64,000 bases of DNA from Vicinamibacteraceae bacterium (GCA_011525805.1 WYBR01000003.1:17042-81041), one strand, 5' to 3'; shown: positions 19,967 to 27,581, numbered from the stretch's first letter. The notes: a model not told the origin generated them from the letters alone. A program made the numbers and translations.

Positions 19967-20470
19967 CTACGCCGCGTCCTCATAACCATCCGACTCGGCC
20001 GGCTCCGCGAGCGGCCGGGGCCAAAGCGGGGCGTCGGCCGGCTCCGTCCAGTCCTCCGCCTGCGAGACGCGGATCTCCGACCGCTGGACCTTGCGGTACC
20101 CGAGGCGGCGGATGATCTCGAGGACGTCCGACCAGGAGGGGAAGGTCTTGTTGTTGACCCGCTTGAAGGCGTCGATGGCCATGAGGAAGAGGAACTGCTC
20201 TCCCGTCATCTCGCCTTCTTCGGCGCTGCGGGTGAAGTCAGTGCGGCGCCGGCCGGGGCCGCGGCGTCGTTCCAGGCCCGTCTGACCCGAACCGGGTCCG
20301 AACCGGCGGTCCGGCACCACTCGGCGATCCGCCACGCCCTCGCCCCGGGACTGGCCGTCCTCCGGGCCGTTCACCGGCTCGTCGGCGTTCGCCGGGGCCG
20401 CCGCCAGGCCGGGCTTGCGGTGAGGCTTCTCAGAGTTTGATCGGGACGACGGTCGATTCGCGCGAGGCAT
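19967..20470 (-). CDS. Conserved hypothetical protein with a disordered N-terminus
   Basis: 167 residues from ATG 20470 (beginning MPRANRPSS). The first 80 are low in complexity and rich in Arg, Pro and Gly. A short ordered domain follows: TDFTRSAEEGEMTGEQFLFL, then AIDAFKRVNNKTFPSWSDVL and EIIRRLGYRKV. I recall similar ordered domains in other Phycisphaerae-like genomes, but no function is known. The C-terminal 35 residues are acidic and Pro/Ala-rich. It lies between rpsU and a hyperacidic protein gene, all on the minus strand. Confidence 0.6.
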   Translation of the reverse strand: MPRANRPSSRSNSEKPHRKPGLAAAPANADEPVNGPEDGQSRGEGVADRRVVPDRRFGPGSGQTGLERRRGPGRRRTDFTRSAEEGEMTGEQFLFLMAIDAFKRVNNKTFPSWSDVLEIIRRLGYRKVQRSEIRVSQAEDWTEPADAPLWPRPLAEPAESDGYEDAA

Positions 20471-20533
20471 GGGCCACCCCCGTTGCATCCGCCGCGGCGC
20501 GGCGGCCTCCGGGGCGCCCGGCGCGACGGTCAG

Positions 20534-20965
20534 TCAGTCTTCTTCCTCTTCATCGTCGAAGACTTCCTCTTCCTCTTCCTCATCTTCGAGGAAATCGTCC
20601 TCTTCGTCCTCCTCCTCGTCCCAGAAGTCGTCGTCGTCGTCGTCCGCCTCGTCTTCGTCGACGTCTTCTTCGTCGAGGTCGGCGTCAAGATCCTCATCTT
20701 CGCCCTCTTCCTCGTCTTCCTCATCGTCGACGTCTTCGTCATCATCGTCAAGGTCGAGGTCTTCCTCTTCCTCGTCGATGCCCAGTTCGTCGTCCCCCTC
20801 CTCCTCTTCATCGTAGAGGGCGGGTTCGAGCGCGCCGTGGCATTGGGCGAGCGCGTCGAGAAGCGCGAGGGTGGACTCGGGGCGCTGGAGGCGACCAAGG
20901 AGTTCGTCGGCGGAAGCGACGCCGTAGACGGAGCAGGAGAGGATCGAAGAGGGGAAGTTCTTCAT
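20534..20965 (-). CDS. Hyperacidic protein with an Asp/Glu-rich tail
   Basis: 143 residues from ATG 20965. The first 55 look ordered (MKNFPSSILSCSVYGVASAD, then a leucine-rich helix). The remaining about 90 are almost all Asp and Glu with a few aromatic or Leu positions (ending EEEEEEVFDDEEEED). Such tails occur in DNA-mimic proteins, chaperone-like histone-binding proteins and the delta subunit of Gram-positive RNA polymerase, but no homology is claimed. The opposite strand reads as a long serine-rich ORF, a by-product of the GA-rich codons. Function unknown. Confidence 0.65.
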   Translation of the reverse strand: MKNFPSSILSCSVYGVASADELLGRLQRPESTLALLDALAQCHGALEPALYDEEEEGDDELGIDEEEEDLDLDDDDEDVDDEEDEEEGEDEDLDADLDEEDVDEDEADDDDDDFWDEEEDEEDDFLEDEEEEEEVFDDEEEED

Positions 20966-21122
20966 GGCAGTGCTGACCTTGAAAGGTGCGGTCGCGCGGT
21001 CAATGCGGCCGCCGGGTGGTTTGGTGCCCTTGCCGAACCGGCCCAACCCCGGGCCGAAGCGCGGGTACACTACAGGGCACCGTTTGCTTGTCAAACGGGA
21101 CCGCCGATCTTTTCACCGCCCA

Positions 21123-21644
21123 ATGCAAGCCGGCCCCGGACCGCGGGGCAATCGCGGAGATCACCCTGTGTTGGTCCCGGACGCCGACGACGCCCACGCA
21201 CGATTCAACCTCTTCGCGCCGATCCTGGCGTGGATCGTGCCGGGGCTGGGGCACTGGTTCCTCGGGCATCGGCGGCGCGCGCGCCTCATCGCGGCGGGAA
21301 TCGCGATCCTCTACTTCGGCGGACTGCTCCTCGGCGGACTGGGGGTGATCGACCGGCAGCAGAAGCCGTTGTGGTTCTACGGCCAACTGCTTGTCGGACC
21401 CGCCACCCCGATCATCAACGCCTGGCACGCCGCTCACTACCCGCCGAAGGATCCGACGTACAGCGTCAATCACGCCTATGCCCGCCCCTCCTTCAGCCAC
21501 AGCCACGAGATCCCCACGCTCTTCACCACCGTCGCCGGAATGCTCAACCTCCTCGCCATTCTGGATGTGATCTTCCTGCCGCGCTTCCGGCGCGAGCAGC
21601 GGCCCGCCGGTCCGCCGGGCGGAGTGGAGCGCCGCGCCAAATGA
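21123..21644 (+). CDS. Small multi-spanning membrane protein
   Basis: 173 residues from ATG 21123. Predicted membrane segments: FNLFAPILAWIVPGLGHWFLG, RARLIAAGIAILYFGGLLLGG, and TTVAGMLNLLAILDVIFL near the C-terminus. The WIVPGLGHWFLGHRRRA motif resembles small planctomycete membrane proteins (DUF6677-like, not certain). Its stop overlaps the ATG of the next small membrane protein, so the two are co-translated. Function unknown. Confidence 0.7.
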   Translation: MQAGPGPRGNRGDHPVLVPDADDAHARFNLFAPILAWIVPGLGHWFLGHRRRARLIAAGIAILYFGGLLLGGLGVIDRQQKPLWFYGQLLVGPATPIINAWHAAHYPPKDPTYSVNHAYARPSFSHSHEIPTLFTTVAGMLNLLAILDVIFLPRFRREQRPAGPPGGVERRAK

Positions 21645-21898
21645 ACACGCTCCTGCCGGCCCTGACGCTCGCCTATCGCCCCTTTCTCGATCCGATCGAC
21701 ATCAGCGGATGGTGGGGGTGGCTCGTCATTCCCATGGCCTTTCTCATCTCGATGGTGTACAAGGCCATCCGCGTGCCGACGATGCGCCGCTACTGGCGGC
21801 AGGTCGTGAAGATGACCGTTCAGGTGATGGTCGTCATGCTGCTCATGTGCATCGGCCTCTACGTCATCGTCCTCTGGGCCGCCCCGCGCTACTTCTGA
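21641..21898 (+). CDS. Small integral membrane protein
   Basis: 85 residues, starting at an ATG that overlaps the preceding stop (ATGA). Two membrane helices are clear (GWWGWLVIPMAFLISMVYKA and VQVMVVMLLMCIGLYVIVLW) with a basic loop RVPTMRRYWRQVVK between them. No homologue is recognised. Co-translation with the upstream membrane protein suggests that the two act together. Confidence 0.65.
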   Translation: MNTLLPALTLAYRPFLDPIDISGWWGWLVIPMAFLISMVYKAIRVPTMRRYWRQVVKMTVQVMVVMLLMCIGLYVIVLWAAPRYF

Positions 21899-21910
21899 AA
21901 ACCATCCACG

Positions 21911-21938
21911 CCCACGATGAGGCTTTGCGAATCGTGGG
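21911..21938. repeat. Dispersed palindrome, 'cccacgatgaggct' family, copy 1
   Basis: cccacgatgaggctttgcga then atcgtggg: an 8-base stem (cccacgat / atcgtggg). Near-identical copies are at 46857-46885 and 52840-52868. Here it separates the small membrane protein gene from the end of the terminase operon. Confidence 0.8.
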
Positions 21939-21986
21939 ATGCGTCCGCGATTCTGAGATCTGAGATTTCAGATCTCAAATCCCCCC

Positions 21987-23453
21987 TCACGCATACTTCA
22001 CCACCTTCGCCCGCCGCGCCTCCCCGTCGAGATTCACCACGAGGTAGCGCAGCGCATCGCACGCGTGATCGCTCCCGTCCTTCACCGGTTCGAGACTGTC
22101 CCTCTGCTCCGCCGGGTAGTGGTAGGAGCGCAGCGCCTCGATGAGCCGCGCGCAACGCGGATCGATGCGCAACGCCACGCGGCCATCGGCGCTGCGCAGA
22201 AGAGCCGAGACCGCGCGGATGCCCGCCAGCACCGCGCACGCCCGCGCGCGGATCTGGAACCCCGCGCGCATGAGCAGCGACGCCGAACTCGTGCCGAGGT
22301 GCTCGTGGCGCTGAAAGCCCGCAGGGTCGATGCCGATCCACGCCAGCGGCCGCTTCGCGCTCCGCGCCCCAATAACCTCGATGTGCTGGCCGATCGTCAT
22401 CTCCGAGGCGATGTGCTCATCGACGACGTGGACGCTCCCATCGCCGTGAACCCGCGCCCACAGCACGACCGTCGGCGATCGGAAGCCGAAGTCCATTCCC
22501 GCCGCCCACGCGCCGCGCGATGCGTCCATCTCGACGAACGGCTCGACGTGCACCTTCTCATCGAACTGTGCATAGACGCAGTCGCTGCGGCTCGGTTCGC
22601 GGCAGAGCATCTCGGCCGCCCATGCGGGCGGGTCGGTCCGCTGCTGCTGCGCCAGTGCATCATCGACGCGGAAGAAGCCGCGGGCGCGGCGCGCCAGGGC
22701 GCCGCAGTCCTCCCACAGGCCGCATCCTCCGCACGGCCGGGACGGCGGGCAGCGCTCGATCACTTCGAGCAGTCCCCAGCGGAACAGCCGCCGACCCCCC
22801 TGCTCGCGCACGAGGCGGTGCATCAGGCCGAAGGGCCGGTGCATCGTGCTCAGCGCCTCGATGCCGCCGCGAACGAAGACGTCGCCGCACTGCGCCGAGC
22901 GCGTCACGAACTGCGCCGCCTGCCAGACCTCGGGCGTGAACAACTCGACCTCGTCGCAGCGGAGTTTCTGCACCCGCAGGCCGCGCACCGACTGCTCCGA
23001 TTGCGCCTGCACCTCGACGCGCGAGCCGCTCTTGAGTTGAATGTGCTTGCCCGTCGCCTTGCCTTCGAGCAGGTCGCCGAAGACGTCGCTCTCGATCATC
23101 TCGCGCAGGTAGGCGTGCATGCGCGAGGACTGCTCGAGCGAGCCTCCGAGGATGCGAACTTGGATGCCGGGCTTGAAGAGCAGATCGAGAAGCGTGGCGA
23201 TGGCGCCGTAGCGCGTCTTGCCCCCGCCGCGGTTCGCCCACACGATGCAGTCGCGCTGCGCGCCCGTCTCGAAGAAGGCGTGGCAGAGGTAGTCAAAGGG
23301 AGCACTGTGTCCTTCGAGGACCGCCCGGCGCGGCACGTCAAAACCCAGCACCGCGCGCAGATACCCGTGCAGTTCGTCCGCGGTCGCCGGCCGGATCAGC
23401 CGCAGCGCCCGGCGCACGTGCAGCGCCGTCGGTGAAGTCTCGCGCAGGAGCAT
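21987..23453 (-). CDS. terL: Phage terminase large subunit (TerL)
   Basis: The motor that packages DNA into phage heads. The 488-residue product starts at ATG 23453. Walker A is ANRGGGKT (about residues 73-80) and Walker B is LRCDEVE (Asp167-Glu168). The C-terminal nuclease has its first Asp in GMDFGFRSP (Asp321), then GIDPAGF and DGSDHACDALRYL. Between ATPase and nuclease lies a cluster, Cys235, Cys241, Cys244 and Cys250 (CPPSRPCGGCGLWEDC), which could bind metal. It is the last gene of an overlapping operon, 1 base after the preceding gene. All motifs are intact, so it is probably functional. Confidence 0.9.
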   Translation of the reverse strand: MLLRETSPTALHVRRALRLIRPATADELHGYLRAVLGFDVPRRAVLEGHSAPFDYLCHAFFETGAQRDCIVWANRGGGKTRYGAIATLLDLLFKPGIQVRILGGSLEQSSRMHAYLREMIESDVFGDLLEGKATGKHIQLKSGSRVEVQAQSEQSVRGLRVQKLRCDEVELFTPEVWQAAQFVTRSAQCGDVFVRGGIEALSTMHRPFGLMHRLVREQGGRRLFRWGLLEVIERCPPSRPCGGCGLWEDCGALARRARGFFRVDDALAQQQRTDPPAWAAEMLCREPSRSDCVYAQFDEKVHVEPFVEMDASRGAWAAGMDFGFRSPTVVLWARVHGDGSVHVVDEHIASEMTIGQHIEVIGARSAKRPLAWIGIDPAGFQRHEHLGTSSASLLMRAGFQIRARACAVLAGIRAVSALLRSADGRVALRIDPRCARLIEALRSYHYPAEQRDSLEPVKDGSDHACDALRYLVVNLDGEARRAKVVKYA

Positions 23454-23454
23454 T

Positions 23455-23943
23455 TCAATCCGCCCCGCACGGAGATGCGTCCGCCGCCTCGGCCTCGCCG
23501 CCATCCGCCGCCTCGGGTGGTGCGCCGGCCTCGCGGCCAAGCTCGCCCAGCAGTCGCCGCACGGCACCTTCGTCGATCACGCTCGGAACCGCGCCCGCCC
23601 GTTCGGCGGCGACCTCACCGCCGGTCAACGGGATCAGGCACACCTTCAGCAGATCTACGCACGCCTTGCGCGCCAGTTCGCCCGCGCCCTCGTCCTTGGC
23701 GAGTTCGAAGAGCCGCGCCGCGGCGAGCGTGCGGTAGCGGCTCACGAGCAGTTGCGCCCGCACGTCATTGAGGCGGCACAGGCCGTCGAGCGCGGCGATG
23801 GTGTCAGGCTGCGTGGCCCAACCCGCCAGCCATGTGAGCGTCAGCCGCTCCCGCCGCGCCAGTTCATCAAGATCCTGCTGCGCTTCGTAGAGCGAGTGCA
23901 TCAGGCGCTCGCTTCGCTTCGAGTTGATGGATGACTGCTTCAT
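23455..23943 (-). CDS. Small terminase-subunit-like protein
   Basis: 162 residues; the start overlaps the ParB-like gene by 4 bases (ATGA) and the stop is 1 base before terL. The N-terminal half is helical (LYEAQQDLDELARRERLTLT, then WLAGWATQPDTIAALDGLCR), which could be a DNA-binding segment. The C-terminal 40 residues are acidic and Ala/Gly-rich. Its place directly before TerL is the usual place of the small terminase subunit, which recognises the DNA to be packaged. The sequence itself does not prove this; the call rests mainly on context. Confidence 0.55.
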   Translation of the reverse strand: MKQSSINSKRSERLMHSLYEAQQDLDELARRERLTLTWLAGWATQPDTIAALDGLCRLNDVRAQLLVSRYRTLAAARLFELAKDEGAGELARKACVDLLKVCLIPLTGGEVAAERAGAVPSVIDEGAVRRLLGELGREAGAPPEAADGGEAEAADASPCGAD

Positions 23944-24557
23944 GTTTGGCTCCGCGCGGGTGGTTGAGGATGGGGTTGGGCGTCGGCGTCGAGTCGCAGG
24001 TGCGCCACGAGTTGCTGCGATCGCGTGCCGGCATGACCGCTGAGCGCTTCGTCGAGTCGGCGCTTCTGCGCCGGCGTGAGGAAGAAGGTCACGGCGACGG
24101 GCAGATCGCCGGCGCGGATCGAAGGCGCGGGCGCCGGCGGCTCCAGGCGCACCTGCCTGAGCCGCTCGAGGCGCTCGGCATCTTCGGGGAGGATCTGCGG
24201 CAGGCGCTGCTCGCCGAAGCGCTGCCGCAGCGATTCGAGCAGGTCCGCCCGCCGCCGCACCTCATCGCGCCCCTGCAATCGATTGAGCGTCGCGAGCAGC
24301 ACCAGCGCCTCATCATCATCGACCTCCCACACCTCGCATCGCGCCGCCGTGCGGCCGAGCCGCCGCAGCGCTTCGGCCCGATGATGGCCGTCGAGAATCT
24401 CGTACGCCCCCGTCTCGCCGGGCATCGGCCGCACAATCAGGTGCGGATAGCGATCCGTGCGCTCGATGTGGCCCGCGAGTTTGACGAGCAGCCCTTCGGG
24501 CATCACGTTGGCGTTGTCCGCCCGGCTCCGAAGTTGCGTGAGGGGAATCTCGATCAT
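23940..24557 (-). CDS. ParB-like N-terminal-domain protein
   Basis: 205 residues from ATG 24557, which overlaps the GNAT stop (ATGA). It holds a ParB/Spo0J-type N-terminal domain: IPLTQLR at the start, HLIVRPM, and ILDGHHRAEALRRLG with the GHHR box at about residues 57-60. The C-terminal part is helical and charged. ParB-N domains bind nucleotides and occur in plasmid partition, phage and DNA-modification proteins. No ParA partner and no ParB HTH region are visible, so classic partition is unlikely. Coupling to a GNAT and an ABC ATPase points elsewhere (see findings). Confidence 0.85.
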   Translation of the reverse strand: MIEIPLTQLRSRADNANVMPEGLLVKLAGHIERTDRYPHLIVRPMPGETGAYEILDGHHRAEALRRLGRTAARCEVWEVDDDEALVLLATLNRLQGRDEVRRRADLLESLRQRFGEQRLPQILPEDAERLERLRQVRLEPPAPAPSIRAGDLPVAVTFFLTPAQKRRLDEALSGHAGTRSQQLVAHLRLDADAQPHPQPPARSQT

Positions 24558-25321
24558 GACCGGCCTCGCTGCGGATCGTGGTGGAGGTAGTAGACGCAGC
24601 GCGACAGAAGGCGGTCGCGCGCCAGGCGCAGGACGTCGTCGAGGCCGGCAACCTGGGCCTTGCCGCGCGCCATGAACGCCGCACTGCGATGCCAGCGGCG
24701 CAGTTCGCCCTCGATCCACGCGCGCCGCGCCGCCTCAAGTTCGCCCAGGCGATGCGCGAGGAGCCGCGGCGAGGCGAGCAGCGTGCGCGGCCAGTTCACC
24801 TCGGTCATCGCGTCGAGCAGCCGGCTGTCGGCCGGCCGCGGCGGCGCCTCGTAGCGCCCCATGCCCGCGCGCTCGAAGAACGGGTTCACCCGTCCCATCG
24901 CCGCCAGCGCTTCGACGTAGGGCGTGTCGTCATGCGCCAGCGCGTGCTTCACGAGGCGCACCGCCAGGCCGAGTCCGCGGTAGCGTGGCTCAAGCACGAC
25001 GCGGGCGATGGTGCGCACCTCGGCGTTGAGCAGGTCCGCCGCCTCGCTTCGCCGCAGCCGCGCGTAGCGCCCGCCGGTGGCGTGGTCGCGCAGCGTGCAA
25101 GTGAGTTGCGGTCGCGTCATGACGAGGACTCCCACGAGCGTCGGCCGCGCGGCGGCGCCGGTGAAGCGAGCGACGGCGTCAGGCGCGTCGTGCCGCATCG
25201 CGTAGACCGCCGTCGGGGCGAAGGGCGAGCCGGAGCGGTAGTGGTGCTCCGCCAGGGCGCGGTAGTCGCGCAGGCTCCCCGCGTCGATGCGCAGCGTCTC
25301 GTCGGTCGGCAGCACGGTCAC
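24554..25321 (-). CDS. GNAT-fold acyltransferase, Mom-like
   Basis: 255 residues from a GTG at 25321, overlapping the ABC ATPase stop (GTGA). The GNAT core is VRTIARVVLEPRYRGLGLAV (the acetyl-CoA-binding R-x-x-G-x-A/G loop), followed by YVEALAAMGRVNPFFERAGM. This second block is shared, as far as I recall, with GNATs found beside ABC ATPases in phages and in Mom-like adenine-modification enzymes. The C-terminal 80 residues are helical and basic. A role in modifying DNA bases is inference; an ordinary small-molecule or protein acetyltransferase cannot be excluded. It is third in the overlapping operon. Confidence 0.75.
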   Translation of the reverse strand: MTVLPTDETLRIDAGSLRDYRALAEHHYRSGSPFAPTAVYAMRHDAPDAVARFTGAAARPTLVGVLVMTRPQLTCTLRDHATGGRYARLRRSEAADLLNAEVRTIARVVLEPRYRGLGLAVRLVKHALAHDDTPYVEALAAMGRVNPFFERAGMGRYEAPPRPADSRLLDAMTEVNWPRTLLASPRLLAHRLGELEAARRAWIEGELRRWHRSAAFMARGKAQVAGLDDVLRLARDRLLSRCVYYLHHDPQRGRS

Positions 25322-26013
25322 GAAGCCCCCTCCGGGTCGCGAAGCCGCGAGCGGCGGTGAATCTCGATCCCGCCTCCGAGGGGCTTGCAGATCAGGACGT
25401 CCGGCTCAAGCGCTTCGATGAGATCCTCATGCGTCGTCGCGGCGATGAAGCACACGCGCGGGCTGCGGTCGACCCACCGCCGCACGTTCCGCGCCGCCGC
25501 CGCGGCCGTGAGACGGTCGAGCGTCGCGCCGAACTCGTCGGCCAGGATGACGATCTCGGCGAGTTCCTCCGCGTGCGTCGCGCGCTCGATGAGCCGCGCC
25601 AAGCCCAGGCGGTACCGCTGCCCATCGCTCAGTTCGCTCGGCCGGCGGAGCATCGCGAACGCATCCGCGAGTCCGGCGAGCGAGAGGATCAGCGCCGCCT
25701 CCTCGACGGTCGAGCCGACCTGCTCGATGATCGGCCGGTCGTCGCGGCCGTTGAGCATGTCCTCGAAGCGCAGGCAGCCCGCGCATTCATCCGCGATGCA
25801 GCGGAGGATGGTGGACTTGCCGCTGCCGCTCGGTCCGGTGATGAAGATGACTTCGCCGCCGCATAGTTCGATCGCCGTGCGCGGGACGATGGTTCGCGGG
25901 CGCGCCTCATCGACCCCCAGGCCGAACATCGACGCGACTTCGAGCACGCGCTCGCTCGGCTCGACAGCGGTGGGAACGGCCCGTTCGACGGCGATGCTCC
26001 GGCGCCAGGTCAC
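25318..26013 (-). CDS. ABC-type ATPase (soluble)
   Basis: 231 residues from a GTG at 26013 that overlaps the HTH gene stop. Walker A GPSGSGKST (60-68), ABC signature LSDGQ (128-132) and Walker B IVILADE (154-160) are all present. No membrane partner gene is nearby, so it is not a transporter ATPase in the usual sense. The regions between motifs are divergent from transporter ATPases. It is adjacent to a GNAT and a ParB-like protein in a phage packaging operon, a pairing I associate with GNAT-dependent nucleic-acid modification modules (recalled, not verified). Confidence 0.82.
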   Translation of the reverse strand: MTWRRSIAVERAVPTAVEPSERVLEVASMFGLGVDEARPRTIVPRTAIELCGGEVIFITGPSGSGKSTILRCIADECAGCLRFEDMLNGRDDRPIIEQVGSTVEEAALILSLAGLADAFAMLRRPSELSDGQRYRLGLARLIERATHAEELAEIVILADEFGATLDRLTAAAAARNVRRWVDRSPRVCFIAATTHEDLIEALEPDVLICKPLGGGIEIHRRSRLRDPEGAS

Positions 26014-26498
26014 GACGCGCGGCTCCGCGGCTGTGTGTGCGGCTCGAATCCCATGGCCTCGTAGCGCGCCTTGATGTGCTCGACCTCGCGGCGGACGACG
26101 TGCATGGTGAGATGCGCCCGGCGGGCGGTGTCGCGCAGCGTGCAGCGCTGGAGCAGGTGCAGGTCCGCCACCTGTTGCCTCGCCTCGCTCCACTGTGAGC
26201 GGTGCGCGAGAATGAACGAGAAGAGCGGGCTTCGAAGGTGGCGAAGCAGGTCGCGCGTCCGCCGCCGCACCGTTCCGGGATGCACCCCCATGAGGCGCGC
26301 CAGTTGCCCGGCCGTCATCCCCTTGCTGTAAAACCCCTCGACGACCGCCCGGTCCTCGGGAGAGAGCAGGCTCGCCCGGTTGAGCACCCAGTCATCGTCC
26401 ATCCGCTGGTCGGGGCGCCGATCAACGACCGGCTTCCGCCGTGCGTTTCCGAGGTCCGATCCCGCCGCTGCTGCAATCTGGAGGATTCCGCTTGACAT
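26010..26498 (-). CDS. HTH protein, first gene of the packaging operon
   Basis: 162 residues from ATG 26498, with agga 5-6 bases before it. A sigma-70 region-4/LuxR-like helix-turn-helix is visible in LSPEDRAVVEGFYSKGMTAG, then QLARLMGVHPGTVRRRTRDL. A second helical segment (CTLRDTARRAHLTMHVVRRE) could be another HTH. It resembles proteins that begin phage late or packaging operons (context), and may be a late-gene activator or a DNA-recognition factor. It is divergent from a LexA/CI-like repressor, with two dyads in between. Confidence 0.75.
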   Translation of the reverse strand: MSSGILQIAAAAGSDLGNARRKPVVDRRPDQRMDDDWVLNRASLLSPEDRAVVEGFYSKGMTAGQLARLMGVHPGTVRRRTRDLLRHLRSPLFSFILAHRSQWSEARQQVADLHLLQRCTLRDTARRAHLTMHVVRREVEHIKARYEAMGFEPHTQPRSRAS

Positions 26499-26507
26499 GG
26501 CGGTCCT

Positions 26508-26535
26508 ATTGTGTTAGGCTTTAGTACGGTGTCAA
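26508..26535 (-). promoter_or_regulatory. Predicted promoter of the packaging operon
   Basis: On the minus strand, TTGACA (26530-26535) is followed after 16 bases by CACAAT (26508-26513, four of six -10 bases). The -10 is only 9 bases from the ATG, so the transcript would be nearly leaderless if this is the true promoter. The 18-base dyad at 26543-26560 lies immediately upstream of the -35. Confidence 0.45.
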
Positions 26536-26542
26536 GAGGGAA

Positions 26543-26560
26543 GTTCACAATGTCGTGAAC
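26543..26560. promoter_or_regulatory. Candidate repressor operator (perfect dyad)
   Basis: gttcac, 6 bases (aatgtc), gtgaac: a perfect inverted repeat of the size bound by CI/XRE-type dimers. It lies between the divergent packaging operon and the LexA/CI-like repressor gene, next to a -35 hexamer. A second dyad is at 26566-26579. Confidence 0.5.
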
Positions 26561-26565
26561 AAAGT

Positions 26566-26579
26566 GCGCACGTGTGCGC
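26566..26579. promoter_or_regulatory. Second candidate operator dyad
   Basis: gcgcac-gt-gtgcgc: a perfect 6-base dyad with a 2-base spacer, 6 bases from the first dyad. The two differ in sequence, so they may bind different proteins. Confidence 0.3.
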
Positions 26580-26605
26580 GAATGTGGAGGAGCGACCCCA
26601 CTGGA

Positions 26606-26762
26606 GAGGCATTCACCACAGAGAGCACAGAGGGCACAGAAGAGAGGCATAAGTCATTTTTTGACAGCGGTTTGTGCCCGTTCCCACAGATCCGAATCGC
26701 TCCCTGACCTGATTCTTTCACCCTCCTGCCCCTCTGTGCCCTCTGTGCTTTCTGTGGTAAGG
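26606..26762. repeat. 'cacagag' repeat pair in the repressor leader
   Basis: caccacagagagcacagagg at about 26608 and its inverse cctctgtgccctctgtgctt followed by tctgtgg near 26732-26758 flank about 95 bases. This kind of element (accacagag...cacagagg) is widespread in planctomycete genomes. A related pair is inserted in the cysteine desulfurase gene at 37155-37335. It lengthens the leader before the repressor gene. Confidence 0.7.
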
Positions 26763-26783
26763 TCAATCGAGCAGAGCCTTGAG

Positions 26784-27581
26784 ATGTCCACCATCGGTTT
26801 GATGATCCGCCGGCGCAGGCAGGCGCTGGGGCTGACGCTTCAGCAGGTGGCCGAGCGCGCCGGTTGCGGCCGGGCCTATCTCTCGATGATCGAGACCGGC
26901 GCCCGCCCTGTGCCCGCCGAGCCGCTGCTCGCCGCGATCGAGCGGGCCCTGGCGATTGAGCCGGGTCAACTGATCGAGGCCGCGTGCTGGGAGGCGACGC
27001 CGAAAACGGTTCAGAAGGAACTCGCGGCGCTGCGGCAGCGCGAGGAGCGGGCCGCGGCCGTCGCCCGCTGCCTCATCGAGCACGGCCCGGACCTCGACGC
27101 CCTGCTGAGGTCGGGCATGCTCCACCGCTTCATCGAGGACCACACCCGCAACCACGATGAGCCGCTGCCCCTGCGCCTGCGCGTGCCGGTGATCAACGAC
27201 GTCGCCGCCGGCGTGCCGCGCGAGTTCACCGACCTCGACTACCCCGCGGCCGTCGCAGATGAGTATCTCGAGTGCCCCGACCTCGGCGACGCCGACGCCT
27301 TCGCCGCCCGGGTCATCGGCGACTCGATGGAGCCTCAGTACCGCGAGGGCGACATCGTCGTCTTCTCACCCGCCGCCGCCACGCCCGACGGCTGCGACTG
27401 CTTTGTGCGCCTCGAACCCGACCACGAAACGACCTTCAAGCGCGTGTTCTTCGAGGGTGAGGAGGGCAGACTGATCCGACTGCAGCCGCTCAACGAGCGC
27501 TACGAGGCAAGGGTAGTGGACCGCGAGCAGGTCGCGGGCCTCTACGCGGCAGTGTACGTGATGCGGCGCGTGGGGAGGTGA
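26784..27581 (+). CDS. LexA/CI-like repressor (XRE HTH plus S24 self-cleaving domain)
   Basis: 265 residues from ATG 26784. An XRE-type HTH lies in residues about 5-60 (IRRRRQALGLTLQQVAERAG, then YLSMIETGARPVP). The C-terminal S24 domain has an Ala142-Gly143 bond in NDVAAGVPREF, which fits the autocleavage site. The catalytic Ser181 is in GDSMEPQYREGD, and Lys219 in TTFKRVFF, 38 residues later. The protein is therefore probably inactivated by RecA-stimulated self-cleavage after DNA damage, as LexA and phage CI are (family knowledge). It is divergent from the packaging operon with dyads between them, and converges with a zinc-ribbon membrane gene 4 bases away. Confidence 0.88.
   Translation: MSTIGLMIRRRRQALGLTLQQVAERAGCGRAYLSMIETGARPVPAEPLLAAIERALAIEPGQLIEAACWEATPKTVQKELAALRQREERAAAVARCLIEHGPDLDALLRSGMLHRFIEDHTRNHDEPLPLRLRVPVINDVAAGVPREFTDLDYPAAVADEYLECPDLGDADAFAARVIGDSMEPQYREGDIVVFSPAAATPDGCDCFVRLEPDHETTFKRVFFEGEEGRLIRLQPLNERYEARVVDREQVAGLYAAVYVMRRVGR

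Noticed and set aside
20563..20815. Repetitive tct/tcg-rich block as a microsatellite or CRISPR-like array
   Set aside because: It is codon repetition in the acidic tail; there are no fixed spacers or repeat units.
20469..20816. A serine-rich plus-strand ORF
   Set aside because: It is the complement of the Asp/Glu codons of the hyperacidic protein; there is no ribosome site and no domain.
21123..21898. Small membrane proteins as phage holins
   Set aside because: They are on the opposite strand to the phage operon, contain two to three helices with different loops and are separated from it by a repeat. No link to lysis is visible.
23940..24557. Chromosome or plasmid partition ParB
   Set aside because: There is no ParA gene, no ParB HTH or dimerisation region, and no parS-like site seen; the operon context is phage packaging.
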